Part shown: one piece after another, positions 36,231 to 47,981 of the stretch
How positions within the stretch are numbered: the first letter of the stretch is position 1
How the letters are laid out: every line of letters begins with the position of its first letter
Origin: Caprimulgus europaeus
Lineage: Eukaryota > Chordata > Aves > Caprimulgiformes > Caprimulgidae
Assembly: GCA_907165065.1 (NCBI GenBank)
Contig: OU015525.1
Span: forward strand, 4,900,537-4,964,536
Direction of reading: 5' to 3'
Length of the DNA stretch: 64,000 nt
The notes under the pieces: generated by a model
Told to the model about the DNA's origin: nothing
What the model saw: the letters and a program-made list of their open reading frames with translations, nothing else
The model's database searches: none
Made by a program: the position numbers and the translations under genes

Positions 36231-36759
36231 CACCAAAGGTAGAAGCTCACCCCGACACTGCCCTCCAGCATGCCCTGGCACTGTGGCTGTTGTCATGTCT
36301 AACTTTGAATCTGCCTGCTTTGAGGTAGATTTTATTTGTCCCAATCAGCTTATTAAGTCATTTATCTGATACTGTGTGACATTCTCCTTTTTGAGCAGGA
36401 TGGGTTTTTAATCAAAATTACCCTCTCAGATCCCTGTGAAATCGAGGTGGTTGGTCAGCTGGTAAAATCCTCTTATGGAAAGCCCAAGTTTCATTCTTTC
36501 ATATTCTGCCTCAGTACTGGGAAATTATCCCTTTTGAACTACCCAATATATTCATTACCACGTCGGTCCATCCTCTGCCTCTATTGAAACCAAGTCCCAG
36601 CCATATGTTCCTTAGATACCATCAGCTTCCAATGCACAGACCAATCTGTCAGAATGAAATCTGAAATACTGTTATCTCATGTCGGGTGTAATGTCTTCTG
36701 GGCTAGAAAATGATCACACATCATTTGAGAAACTTCAAAGAGATTTATTTCTGGTTATA
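36231..36759. other. Anonymous sequence, possibly decayed LINE
   Basis: Lies between a LINE C-terminal relic and a possible endonuclease motif. It may be unrecognised LINE sequence, but I cannot match it. Confidence 0.3.
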
Positions 36760-36840
36760 TGAGACTTCCAGCATACATCTTTATGATTGAAATCTCCCAT
36801 TACCCGGTATTTCTTTCCATTTATTGCAGATAAAAGCTCC
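36760..36840 (-). mobile_element. Possible LINE endonuclease-domain relic
   Basis: On the minus strand, the stretch around 36780-36815 translates as KYRVMGDFNHKD. The V-x-GDFN motif is characteristic of the AP-type endonuclease of CR1/L2-like LINEs. The motif is short and the flanks are unreadable, so chance cannot be excluded. If real, about 1.5 kb of ORF2 is missing between it and the C-terminal relic at 35830-36230. Confidence 0.3.
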
Positions 36841-37294
36841 AGGAGCAACTCACCTCTTAATGTGAACCCATGGTTTGTAATCCCCTTTACAGGCACATGC
36901 ATGCTCACCCTTCACTACCCCCCTAACTTCGTTAGTTAGAGCTTTAATAGCTCCGTATTTAACAGCGAAATGGGTCACGGTCTCCTTCCCTCTCAGCTTT
37001 TTCTCTTGGGCACACACTACTGTGCATACACACGCTGCAGTCAGCACTTTTAATGCTCCAGTCACATAAGTCAGCCTCCTCTCCCTTCATTTTGGCCATT
37101 ATATCAAATTTATTTTAATTAACAAGCATTTGCGATTCCTGTCATTGCCCACATTCCTCAGAAACATGAAGAATGGAGGAAAGTGTTCATACACCCACCA
37201 AATTTCAAGCCTTGATAACAGAAATTAGACAATTTTCTTGGGCATGTGGTCTGCCTTGATGGATCAGTCACATTTTAGTAGATGCTTTTAGGCA
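36841..37294. other. Anonymous sequence
   Basis: Nothing recognised. Confidence 0.35.
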
Positions 37295-37535
37295 AATCAT
37301 GGAATCATAGATTGGTTTGGGTTGGAAGGGACCTCAAAGCCCATCCAGTTCGAACCCCCCTGCCATCAGCAGGGACACCTTCCACTAGACCAGGTTGCTC
37401 AAAGCCTCATCCAACCTGGCCTTCAATACTTCCAGGGAGGAGCAGCCACAGCTTCTCTGGGCAACCTGTTCCAGTGTCTCACCACCCTCACAGGAAAGAA
37501 TTTCTTCCCAGTATCTCATCTATAACTGTCCCTGC
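37295..37535 (-). mobile_element. CR1 LINE 3' fragment, group C
   Basis: The antisense fragment opens AATCATGGAATCATAGATTGG and carries AGCAGGGACACCTTCCACTA, TCCAGGGAGGAGCAGCCACA and GGCAACCTGTTCCAGTGTC. It stops after TCTCATCTATAACTGTCCC. Confidence 0.93.
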
Positions 37536-39939
37536 CCTGCTACGCCAGGCAGCATGATTGAGGAATGCTATTAAGCATTGTCAGTCTGTCATCTTGGGGA
37601 ATGATAAATAAAATTCATAGAAGAAATAGGATAAAGGTAGAGAGCTGCAGGGGACTCTAGAGCACCTGCAGAAGATGTCCAGAGTCAACCTTACAGCATC
37701 CTGCTTGGAGGAAGGCCCTTTGCCTTTGTTTAGACCTTAGCAGGAAAGGATGTTTATCGGTTGTGTCTTTGAAAGGACACCGTGACTGAGTCAGAGCCTG
37801 TGTTTACATTTGGCTGTTGTTAATATTTGTAATGTTGGGTGTTTTTAATATCAGCACAAAGTCCAAAGAATAAATTGCTATAACGGGAAAATAAGGTAAT
37901 ATCACTTTTTACCGATGCGACAAATTTTCGTGCTGCAAGGCTAATGGGTACAGGGCGAGTCTGTCTCTATTGAGATACTCAGTGTCTCTGCAGTGGTATT
38001 TTCTCACAAAGCTGAGCACTGGCAGGTCCATGTGGTTTCGAGATGGAAAGACACACATGGTGGTACGAAACACCACCTTAATGATGGCAGCTTTTTGGTC
38101 CAGGCATATGTAAACAGGCCAGGAAGGAGGTGAAGCAGTAATTACTTCAGGAGTAGGAGACAACCATGCCTGAAATAATCAAAACTTCCTCAAAGTCTCC
38201 AAAAACACTCTTCAAGCCCAGAGCAAGAAGGAAATGGAATCAATTCAAACCAGCACTGCACTATGTACTGGGATTGCTCTTCCTGGTGGGGAGTGGTTCC
38301 ACCTTGGCAGAGCAAAACATCTTAGAGACCCTCAACCAACCCAAGAAGAGTTAAAATCTTACTGCAGTGATTTAACTCAGACCTAAAGAAAATAAATTCT
38401 TTCATATCAAGCCATGAAACTCAGCACAATCAGATGCTGACAGGGACACAGAACACTCTCCAACCATCACAATGCAGTGTTTTTCTAGAGTAGATGGTTC
38501 CAGGACATTTTGGACTGTGGAGACTGACTAACTCCCCAAAGAGAACCTCAGTGCAAGCAGGAAGAACATCTCCACTTTTCCCAATTAGCTGCTAAGAGCC
38601 CGGGCCCAGCTCAAAAGAAACTGGTCTCAGCTTAGCAAAGAGGGTTGCACATGTGTGAAACCCAAATGAATGGGCAGCAGAAACAGGTAAGAAGATTGGA
38701 GGTCAGATCTTTAAACAAGCTGTCCCAGTGTTTTCGTTGGGAGGGGCTTGTGTTCTGTTCAAAATTATTTCCTTCTGTTTGTTTTATTCTGTATTTTTAT
38801 ACAGATATGGTGGAGTCCTGCCAAAGCTGGACCTTAAAATGCCAAAAGGAGGAGAGGCTCTGCCGGAGCCTTTCCGAGTCAGTAGGAGCCAGGAAGCTTG
38901 GAAGCCACAGGCACTTCTGTTCATACACAAGTTCCAGCCCCAGACTGCTGGCTCCAGAAGCTGGATTTGAGCTGATAATCTGAATTAAACCCACAGGGGT
39001 CCAGCATGGCTTGTAAGCAGGTGCACTTTTACCAAGGATACTCATTGCCCTGGAAATAGCGCTGAGAGCTGCAGCCCCAAAGCCCAAGAGAGTCCAAACC
39101 CCTATGTGAGGCACTAACACTCTGTATCAATTTCACACAGAAGACCTTTTTTGTTTGTTTTTAACATGAATACCATCCTTGACATCCTGTAAGACACGCT
39201 GCATTCCTGTGGGGATAAATGGAGGTTTGTTGCAGCTTTGACTAGTCTCTTGTCAAGACACACAACATCTAATTCACTGTGGTATTTCCACTTGTCCCAC
39301 TCTGGTCAGACATACATACTCCCACCATTACACTACTACTTTGAGCTGGGAGGGTTCATATCTTCTTTGATTTCTTCATCCCCTTTAAAACTTGGGAAAA
39401 AGGGACAATCTTGGAGGTCGATGTATGTCTCAGCCCCAAGGTTGAGGCAACATAATCTTGAGGCACCTTTCCAGTTCTGCAGAATTACACAGTGGGGTTT
39501 GCCCACAAGTAGCACCCAGTCTCTCTCCCTGGGTGCTCCTCTCGTCCCAACCTGCAATGACCAAATTCAACCCATGGCTAAGTGTCTAAATCTGGATTCA
39601 TTTTATGATTTTCTCTTTTAATCAGTGGAGAGAAGCAGATTCATTAACAATGTGGTTCATCTCATCTTCAATTTGGTGTCTGAACCAGTTTGAGTGAACT
39701 GCCCCCAAGATGACTCTTTTCTTGCATCAGTGAAGAGTCCAGATGCTCGGATGGGGCTGTTCTCATTGTAGGGGCTCACTTTTAGGTTTGGTCTGAGTCT
39801 AAATGTAGAGACCTTCTGCCCTCCAGTCATCCTTGCTGAGCTGGGAAAGAAAGAATCTCAGATACAGAGTAGAAAACATTTCCCTTCCCACACCCTTTTC
39901 CTTTCTTGTCATTGAGAAGATGACATTTATATTCACACA
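37536..39939. other. Anonymous single-copy sequence, about 2.4 kb
   Basis: No recognised repeat, RNA or exon. Frames of 112-127 codons near 38645 and 39238 carry no motif. Confidence 0.4.
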
Positions 39940-40012
39940 GCACTTAGCACAAGGGACCCCCACTCTCATTTCATCCTTTGGCGCCGCTGTAGTAAAAATA
40001 ATAAACAGCTGA
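39940..40012 (+). mobile_element. Old sauropsid SINE-like 3' tail
   Basis: CAGCACTTAGCACAAGGGAC, CTCTCATTTCATCCTTTGG and CGCTGTAGTAAAAATAATAA follow the order of a tail shared by old reptile/bird SINEs (AGCACAATGGGGCCCTGATC, then TTGGGCACTACTGTAATA). A second motif typical of such elements, GCCTTTCACCCCGAGGTGCT, lies nearby at 40098-40117. Confidence 0.45.
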
Positions 40013-40328
40013 ATGTGGTGGTGGGTTTGGGAATGACGCCAGCTGACATTTAAAGGAGAGGCCCGGCTATTTTTTGATGAATAACAGCATTTACAGAAGG
40101 CCTTTCACCCCGAGGTGCTGCACAAATTGTAAACATACATCACCACATCACAGAACGGGCAAAATCATAGCCAACTTCAAAGCTTCAGCTGGGAAAATAC
40201 CACACACAGCCCACTGCAGGGAGCGATTCACCTGCCAGATACCCAAACGCCAGGCAAGGCACAAGGCAGGGTTTGCTGCTAGACTCAAGGTGTGTCCAAG
40301 CTGCAAAGCAACCACAGAATCCTAACTG
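40013..40328. other. Anonymous sequence with SINE-like motif
   Basis: Apart from the GGCCTTTCACCCCGAGGTGC motif at about 40097, nothing is recognised. Confidence 0.3.
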
Positions 40329-40917
40329 TACCCTGGGCTGCACCCAGAGCAGCGTGGGCAGCAGGTCAGGGGAGGTGCTTCTGTCCATCTTCTCTGGTGA
40401 GACCCCACCTGCAGTGCTGCCTCCAGTTCTGGGGCCAACAACATCAGAAGGACATGGACCTACTGGAGTCAGTCCAGAGGAGGCCACGAGGATGACCAGA
40501 GGGCTGGAGCAGTTCTGCTGTGAGGACAGGATGAGAGAGTTGGGGCTGTTCAGCCTGGAGAAGAGAAGGCTCCAGGGAGACCTTCTAGTGGCCTCCCAGT
40601 ACCTGAAGGGGCTACAGGAAGGCTGGGGAGGGACAAGGTCAGGGAATGATAGAACAAAGGGAAATGGCTTTAAACTGGAAGAGGGGAGATTGAGATTAGT
40701 TATTAGGAAGAAATTCTTCACTGTGAGGGTGGTGAGACACTGGCCCAGGTTGCCCAGAGAAGCTGTGGCTGCTCTTCCCTGGAAGTGTTCAGGGCCAGGT
40801 TGGATGAGGCTTTGAGCAACCTGGTCTAGTGGAAGGTGTCCCTGCTGATGGCAGGGGGGTTGGAACTGGGTCAGCTTTGAGGTCCCTTCCAACCCAAACC
40901 ATTCTGTGATTCTGTGA
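40329..40917 (+). mobile_element. CR1 LINE 3' fragment with ORF2 C-terminus, group C
   Basis: Sense CR1 from ACCCTGGGCTGCACCCAGAG to the tail ATTCTGTGATTCTGTGA. The 180-codon frame at 40273-40815 holds the polyprotein tail only from about 40470: [33 protein letters not shown] and RKKFFTVRVVRHWPRLPREA. The upstream region is out of frame, so the copy is dead. The 264-codon frame on the opposite strand is a shadow. Confidence 0.95.
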
Positions 40918-41929
40918 TCATCTTTCTCCTCTCTGGAAATCATCTGGATGTTGTTTGAGTGTCTGCATTTAAACATCACTCTCTCACTACCAAAGTTGAA
41001 ACCATCTATGTTTCATTGTGTTTCAACATGTTTGCAAGGTTCATGTGACCAAGGGCCACGCCGTATGCAAGCTGCATTGTGGACATTTCCTGGCATCACT
41101 GAGCATTTTTCCACCCTTCTTCAGGAGCCTAGATAGGGACTGGCAAATCAAACCTCATGCTCCAGTTATGTGACACTTCTACAGAGGAACCACAGGATAC
41201 AAAGTGTGTAAGAAGCCAACGGTCCAGAGAGGAACTTCAGCATCTAACTGGCACCCTTTAATTTGCATTCACCACTTTATACTGGGACTTTTTCTATGGT
41301 GCTCCCTGCCTGTCCCAGTGAAGATCGAGAAGTTTTGGTGCTGGTGGTGAGCACAGAGGCTTTACAACCAGGAGTTTTCTCCTGGGATAGGTAGTGCAAT
41401 GCAGGGTCATTCATTCTCAGCTGGAGGAGACTGAATCAGCAGATAGACAGGACAGTGGAAGGTCACCATTAAAGTCAGAGGAGAGCAGGGTCTAATAAAT
41501 TGAAGTATTTGGATGTGATTGTCCAAAGGAAAACGCAGATTGTGCAAAAAGAAAAGTGAAATTTACGAGACTACAAAATAATCACACAAGCGAAACACGG
41601 GAAACCCCAAACTAAAGACATCTGAGCATCCAGAAACCATCTGAACACTTCCTTCCTCTCTGTAATTTCCCCAGTGCTCTGCTTGCACAGTTAGTTCTGC
41701 AAGGCCAGGTTTGTTTTCAGAGTGATTAAGGATTAGCAGCAGCAACAATTTTTCCAATCCCTTCTGCAGATCAAGGGAGGAAAACAAAAATGCAGCTGAG
41801 ACAGAATTTCTGCCTCGTGCTTCCTGCTCTCCAAACAGCTACAGGTGGTCACCACGAGAGCATTACCAGGAGAGGATTTGCTCCATCTCATAAGTGACCC
41901 ACCCACTCATCTTTTCAGAGCTGATGTTC
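40918..41929. other. Anonymous sequence
   Basis: No recognised repeat or gene. Confidence 0.35.
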
Positions 41930-42440
41930 CTTTTCTTTTATTTATATTAATGAACTCCACCCCAAAGAGTTTGCTGCAGGATAAGAGCTCGGATAATCTA
42001 TTACCCACCTCGCGTCGGGTGGCTGCCCCTGCTGAAATGAGATTTGCATGTGGTCGGGCACGCATTCCTGCCATTCAGAGCCTCCCCTAATTGTGTTCTC
42101 GTGCATATTAGCATGAATTAAAGCCTGGTGGCAGAGATCTTGCCTTCCTATTTTGTTCCTGTAATGGTTTTTGTTCTGGCTGTTGCTGCTGAATAATCCC
42201 CGCTTTGGCAATCAAACTGAACCTGAAAGTGTTATTGGACTTCACAGCAAATAAGTTCATTTTAGGCAGCAGATGAAGTTTCCAGTGGAACAGCGTTGCC
42301 CTTGACAAGCTAACCTCCCTCTGCTCCAGTGTTTCCTGTTTTCTCATTGTCCTTTAAGCTTTATATTTAAATTATTTATAAGCATTAAATTGGAGTTTAT
42401 GTACACTAAGCAACATTGAAATTATAAATAATCTAATCCC
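41930..42440. promoter_or_regulatory. Candidate conserved non-coding element with octamer motif
   Basis: A repeat-free, AT-rich block contains a perfect POU octamer ATTTGCAT (42042-42049), a GTGCATATTAGCATGAATTA stretch (42101-42120) and a TTTATATTTAAATTATTTAT run near 42360. There are few open frames. The look is that of a vertebrate developmental enhancer. Function and conservation are inference only. Confidence 0.3.
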
Positions 42441-42884
42441 AATAAATGTATAGAAATAAGTAGGTATGGAATACTGAAAAGGTATCATTAGAGTTTGTCC
42501 TTTAAATAGACACTGTAGAAGATGTTACTATGCCTTCTTATGCCAAGGAGTGAGACCATATCATGCCTCGACATTATCTCACTAACATCCTGTTCGTTCT
42601 CGAATCTAAATCCAGGTTACAATTGTTTAATTTTGTGTGTATATATAATTCGTGGGTTGTCTACCTTTTGGAGAAGACAGGAGATCCAAGGCTACTGCAA
42701 ATACATGAATTTCCATTCCCACAAAAGACTGGCATATTCCAGAGTCACTTCTCTGAGTTCAAAAGGTGTCTGAAAAGGACAGCTCTTTCAGTTACCCTCT
42801 TTGCATCCAAGGAAATTAGTAAATTTGTACTGACTGTACCACTACAGGTAACTAAAGATGTGTCCCATGACCTATATGTACATT
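42441..42884. other. Anonymous sequence
   Basis: Nothing recognised. Confidence 0.35.
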
Positions 42885-43311
42885 AGGGTCTGGAGCACAA
42901 GTGTGATTTGGAGCAGCTGAGGGAACTGGGGTTGTTGAGCCTGGAGAAAAGGAGGCTGAGGGGAGACCTTCTGGCTCTGTTCAAGTCCCTGCAAGGAGGG
43001 TGGAGAGAGGTGGGGGTGGGTCTGTTCAACCAAGGACCACGTGACAGGACAAGAGGAAATGGCCTCAAGTTGCACCAAGGGCAGTTGAGATTGGATGTGA
43101 GGAAGAATTTCTTTGCTGAAAGGGATCTCAGGCATTGGAAGGGGTTGCCCAGCGCAGTGGTGGGGTCCCCATCCCTGGAGGGATTGAAGAGTCGTGTAGA
43201 CACAGTGCTGAGGGACATGGGTTAGTCGGGGACTTGTCAGTGTTGGGTTCATGATTGGACTCAATGATCTTAAAGATCTTTTCCAATCGAGGCCATTCTG
43301 TGATTCTGTGA
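42885..43311 (+). mobile_element. CR1 LINE 3' fragment, group A, nearly open
   Basis: Sense CR1 from AGGGTCTGGAGCACAAGTG to GGCCATTCTGTGATTCTGTGA. The 105-codon frame 42908-43225 keeps the entire ORF2 C-terminus in the ordinary frame: [51 protein letters not shown], and an RDMG stop. It is the best-preserved group A copy here and the in-frame reference for the shifted copies at 43923 and 59424. Confidence 0.95.
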
Positions 43312-43922
43312 CCTTAACCCCATTCCATTCATCTCTAGCAGGGCAAATACATGAGGAGCATTTTGTGTAAGATCCTGCTATAGCCAGAAGAAAGAAACAC
43401 AGTCTGATCAGCCTCATTCTCTAATAAATATCACACTAAACACTCTGTGAGAAGAGGACAAACATCCTGCCTCGAAGGTTCATTCCACCTGTGTTGCCCT
43501 CCAAGTGCTTGAGAAACCAGAGAGGTGCTGCACTTTGTTGATGGCTGAACGGAAGGCTGAGGTTACCTCAACATGCCAGAAACGTTTTTAAAACACCTTC
43601 AGCTTACAGATACTTTATGGAATTAGAAACAAGAGAATCTCTGGTTACAAAGGGGTGGCATTTGTCCTGGGAAAACAGATTCTCCTCCAGGACATCACTC
43701 AGTGGATCGTATAACTGGCTTCCGAAGAGAAAGGCTGCAACACCAGCACCGTCTGCAGCAGCTCTTCACCTTGCCAAGAGCAAGGCTGCAGGGGATAGAA
43801 GAGGGCAAAGAAAACTCATACAGCACCATAGTGGTGTGTCCACCCTGTTACTGATACCCAAACGAGGCAGTTTAATGCTGTCACGGGTCTCCCTGCACCA
43901 CACTGCTGTGTAGTGGGGCAGG
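43312..43922. other. Anonymous sequence
   Basis: No repeat recognised with confidence. The last 40 bp (GGTCTCCCTGCACC) may be a decayed upstream extension of the next CR1. Confidence 0.35.
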
Positions 43923-44604
43923 TTGGGTCACAACAACCCCATGCAACGCTACAGGCTTGGGGAGGAATGGCTGGAAAGCTGCCTGGCAGAAAAGGACCTG
44001 GGGGTGTTGGCCAACAGCATCCTGGCCTGGATCAGCCACACTTTGGCCAGTAGGATCAGGGAAGTGATTGTCCCCCTGTACTGGGCACTGGTGAGGCTGC
44101 ACCTTGAGTGCTGGGTTCAGTTTTGGGTCCCTCACTCCAAGAAGGACATGGAGGTGCTGGAGCGTGCCCAGAGAAGGGCAACAGAGCTGGGGAAGGGTCT
44201 GGAGCACAAATGTGCTGAGTTCCCAGCTGAGGGAACTGGGGTTGTTGAGCCTGGAGAAAAGGAGGCTGAGGGGAGACTTTCTGGCTCTGTCCAAGTCCCT
44301 GAAAGGAGGGTGGAGAGAGGCGGGGTCAGTCTGTTCAACCAAGCAATAGGACAAGAAGAAATGGCCTCCAGTAGTGCCAGGGGAGGTTTAGATTGGATGT
44401 GAGGAAAAACTTCTTCACCCAAAGGGTGGTCAAGCATTGGAACAGGCTGCCCAGGGCAGTGGCGGAGTCACCTTCCCTGGTGGCATTTAAAAGACGGGTA
44501 GACGAGGTGCTTAGGGACACGGTATAGAGGTGAAATTATCAGTGTTGGGTTTATGGTTGGACTCAGTGACCTTAAAGGTCTTTTTCAGCCACTACAATTC
44601 TGTG
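43923..44604 (+). mobile_element. CR1 LINE fragment, group B, with frameshift pair and internal deletion
   Basis: Longest younger copy in the window. It begins in ORF2 upstream of the usual breakpoint ([16 protein letters not shown], then LAEKDLGVL) and ends at ACTACAATTCTGTG. A 51-bp in-frame deletion at about 44009 joins GVL directly to the NSILAWI segment. A +1 insertion at 44210-44226 changes KGLEHKC...RELGL into [17 protein letters not shown] 1-bp loss at 44316-44329 restores the frame at GVSLFNQ. The frame runs 159 codons (43923-44402) before a later stop. Confidence 0.95.
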
Positions 44605-44764
44605 CCACAGGTGTCTCCCATTACCCCAGTTTTTGCACTAGATTACAAGTTTGGCTGATGAGGGAATTGCCGTTGGGCTTCTGTAAGAAATGTGCCTTGT
44701 AGCAGTACAGCATGTTGATGAAGTAACTAAACCAATACCAAACCACTGTAAAGCACATTAAATG

Positions 44765-45420
44765 GATTAAGACTTGGCTAACTTCAGGTCTCAAATATAA
44801 TTATAACCAGAGAAATTTTCTTTGAGTGGGTGTGTGTTTGGAGAGATCCCATAGGGACTGGTTCTTGGCTCTACACTATTGTATTTTATCAACAACTTAG
44901 GAAAAAACCCCTTTGAATCATTATCAACAAATTTTTCCAGAAGAAAATGGCTGGGAAAATGGTAAAAAGGAGCCCAGGTCAGTGATACAAATGGGTAATT
45001 GGTAATCTGAAGATAAGCAAGGACAACCAAGTTAAGTCACAAGATCGGAGAAAGAAGGTGCTCTGGTGGGGGCTGCAGCAGTTCTACACTGGAAAGCCAT
45101 GACCAAAAAAGGGTTGCAAGTCATAGTGAGTAATCAACTGTCCATGAACTGACCCAATCTGTATATGTATAAGCAGAGGAAACCCAGGGAGAAGAGGAGG
45201 ATTACATTGTCTGAGCATTCCCTCTCTGCTGCCGACACATTGTGCCCTGCTCTTGCATCCACAAAGCAAGTGGGAGGTTGAGAAGCTGGAGACAATTCAA
45301 GAAAGAGACACAAGAATGTACACAAGTCTGAGAAAGATGACTTTCAGGGAGAGACTGAAGGAGCTTAGTCTATTTAGCTAGTCAAAAGAAAGCGAAGGGG
45401 TGGTTGGACACTGGTCCAAG
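44765..45420 (+). mobile_element. Ancient CR1 LINE relic, sense
   Basis: The sense landmarks appear in the order of the old turtle/crocodile-type CR1. They are GGGACTGGTTCTTGGCTCTA (44854), TTTTATCAACAACTTAGGAA (44884), GTTGCAAGTCATAGTGAGTA (45113), ATCAACTGTCCATGAACTGA (45133), GACTGAAGGAGCTTAGTC (45353) and TATTTAGCTAGTCAAAAG (45371). These span the reverse-transcriptase and C-terminal regions of ORF2, shortened by deletions. No frame is open. The relic begins about 160 bp after the 3' end of the younger CR1 at 44604. Confidence 0.65.
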
Positions 45421-47557
45421 AACCTCTAGGGAGAAACTCAATATCAGAAGTTGTCTTCAGTGTAGCCAACAGAAACGCCCCGTGCCACCAGACTTGGTCT
45501 GAGTTCCCATACCATGTGCATGCCCTGGCCATGTCCTGCTACCACAGGTGGGGAACACATCAACCTTTCTCTCACAGAGAAATCCAGGTGCCTGGTCCAA
45601 CCAAGAGCTACGGCATGCTCTGACAGGTCCTCCCATCTAGTCAAGCCAGGGACTGGGATCCTGTTGTGCACCAGCTTTAGAGTTTGAATGCAGCCAAAGA
45701 ATTTGGGTCCTGGATCCTCCAGCTCTGTTTTCATTCTGTGGTTTTCGTCTCTGTTCTGATCGCAGTGCCAAAGAAATGTTGCATTGTTTGAGAGATTTTA
45801 ATCTGGTGGCACAGCCTGTCTCAGAACAAGCACTTTCGAAGCTCTCCTCTGATCTCTCAAGAGAGAAGCTAAACCAAGAGACAAAGATAGTGGGCTCAAC
45901 CTGCTGTGCTTCTTCCCCCAGAGAAAGAAGGATTAGGCATTGACCAGTTTGAGCAAGAGAAAAACAGAAAGGCTGGAAAGCAGGAACACTTTGGAATGCT
46001 GTACATGAGAAAAACATTAAAAATCATAGTTATTTACTGGGCTCATATCTCAGCAGCATTTATTTCCATCGTCCTACCTGCCCCTTTTGGAGACCTCTTA
46101 TCCCATCTCTTCAAAGGCCAGTAGCCAAACATGACAGTTAAACAAAGGTCAGAAAGGGGTGGCTGACATCAGCCTGACTCCATCTGGCTGCTGATGCTGC
46201 CTCCAGTGCAGTCCCTCCCTTTTCATGTGTGTGGTGTTTCTTCTTCAGCTCTACTGGGAGATGGCTGGAAACACAAAGAGGGGAAAATAACCAGTGAATA
46301 CGTAACAGGAACAAATTGTTCTTGGATTTAGAGTTGTCTACGGACAATTTGTAAGCCAGTGAGTGAAATAGTTGATTAATGAGCCCTACGAGGAGTATGG
46401 AATAATTAATGCCTGGAAGTGATGTACAGGGATATGGGGCAGTTGGAAGTGGGTGTGACAGAGTGGGACCATGGCAGTGTTTGGGAAAAGCCCACACCTT
46501 TGGAGGTAGCTTTTCATGGAGGAGCAAGCTGTGAAGAAAATACATGGTGCAGAACAAGTTGGATGCTTTAGCACACTTTTAAAGTGTCTTTAACACATTA
46601 TAAGGATGTGTTAACACCAATGTTCCTGTATTTTGTGAGCGATCACAATGCTGGCTGCATACTTTTAATGGCAGCAAATTATTGACTGGCTCAAGCTTCA
46701 CAAAACATTGCTGACACTCAGGCCACTGTGCACCAGAATAATCATTAGCTCCTTAAATATCCAAACACTGGTGAATAAGCAGGTCTTGTTCTGTGTTAGG
46801 TTCTCAACAAATTGTTGCATCTCCTGGTGGAACCTTGTGTTCACTGTAGACTACTTTCTTATGGCACTTCTCAAAGCCTGTGTGCAAGCACAAGCACAAC
46901 GTATAATTCGAGGTCCTTGCAGTTAATTGTCCACACAGCTGAGTTCTACAGACCTGCTCCCTTCCAAAAAGGCCAAATTGGAGCTGTTTGTTTATTTTCT
47001 CTTCAGTGGGAACTAAGCTTTCTGCTAATCAGTGACTGCAGCTGAAATGAATTCGTCGTCACAAGAGTGAAACAAGCAGTGCATTCATCTGCCAGCACGC
47101 TGAACTGCGCGTGCATGTCAGCCCCTCTGCAATGCGGTTGCCATGGCACTTGTGGGTGGTGGTGAAGATGACAGGAGGTTCTCAACATAAATGCCAAACC
47201 ACGCTCTAATATACATGTCATAGTGACCTGCTGGTAATTCAGTGGCTGCTCTTTTATTGTTACAGAAAAAAAAAAGATTAGCTCAACTTTCACTTCCAGA
47301 ATGGATGGGAAATTCAAACCAGCAGCGGCTGTAAGAGTGTAAATCACATGACAGAAACTTTAAAGGTTGGGTTTTTTTGTGTTGCTGGGGCTTTCTGAAA
47401 CCATAGAAGGAATTTAAGGAAATGGGAATAAGTTGACAGTTGCACTAAAAGTTGCTCTGTGCATCTGCCCATGGACTTAGTTCTAGCAATTTCATTGTGC
47501 CATAAAATGTAATTATTATCAGAGCCACAAAATTAGTGAAGGGTTTAGAGAGGAAGC
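45421..47557. other. Anonymous single-copy sequence, about 2.1 kb
   Basis: No recognised element or gene. Frames of about 130-140 codons on the minus strand (45637-46017, 46138-46557) have no motif. Confidence 0.4.
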
Positions 47558-47981
47558 CATAGGAGAAGAGGCTGAGGTCACTTGGCTTGTTCAGCCTGGA
47601 GAAGAGGAGACTGAGAGGAGATCTCATCACGGTGTAGAACTTCCTCACAAGGGGAAGAGGAGGGGCAGGTGCTGATCTCTTCTCTCTGGTGACCAATGAC
47701 AGGACCAGGGGACATGGCAGGAAGATGTGCCAGGGGAGGCTGAGGTTGGCCATGAGGAAAAGGTTCTTGAGGCAGAGGGTGGTGGATCCCTGGAACAGGC
47801 TCCCCAGGGAGGTGCTCATGGCACCAAGCCTGACAAGATTCCAGCAGCATTTGGCCAACATGTGCATTCAGACACATGGTCTGAATGTTGGGCTTGTCCC
47901 GGGCAGGGACAGGAGTTGGACTCGATGATTCTTGTGGGTCCCTTCCAACTCACAACATTCTGTGATTCTGTGATTCTATGA
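47558..47981 (+). mobile_element. CR1 LINE 3' fragment, group E
   Basis: Sense CR1 from AGGAGAAGAGGCTGAGGTCA to a three-unit tail (ATTCTGTGATTCTGTGATTC then TATGA). It shares the CACATGGTCTGAATGTTGGG segment with the inverted copy at 30086. The ORF2 tail is readable in part: the frame 47689-47928 gives MTNDRTRGHGRKM, RLRLAMRKRF and LPREVLMAPSL. Confidence 0.94.

Noticed and set aside
40185..40979. Longest open frame in the window, 264 codons on the minus strand
   Set aside because: Most of it is the wrong strand of the sense CR1 at 40329-40917. It shows antisense CR1 motifs shared with other copies and no protein family.
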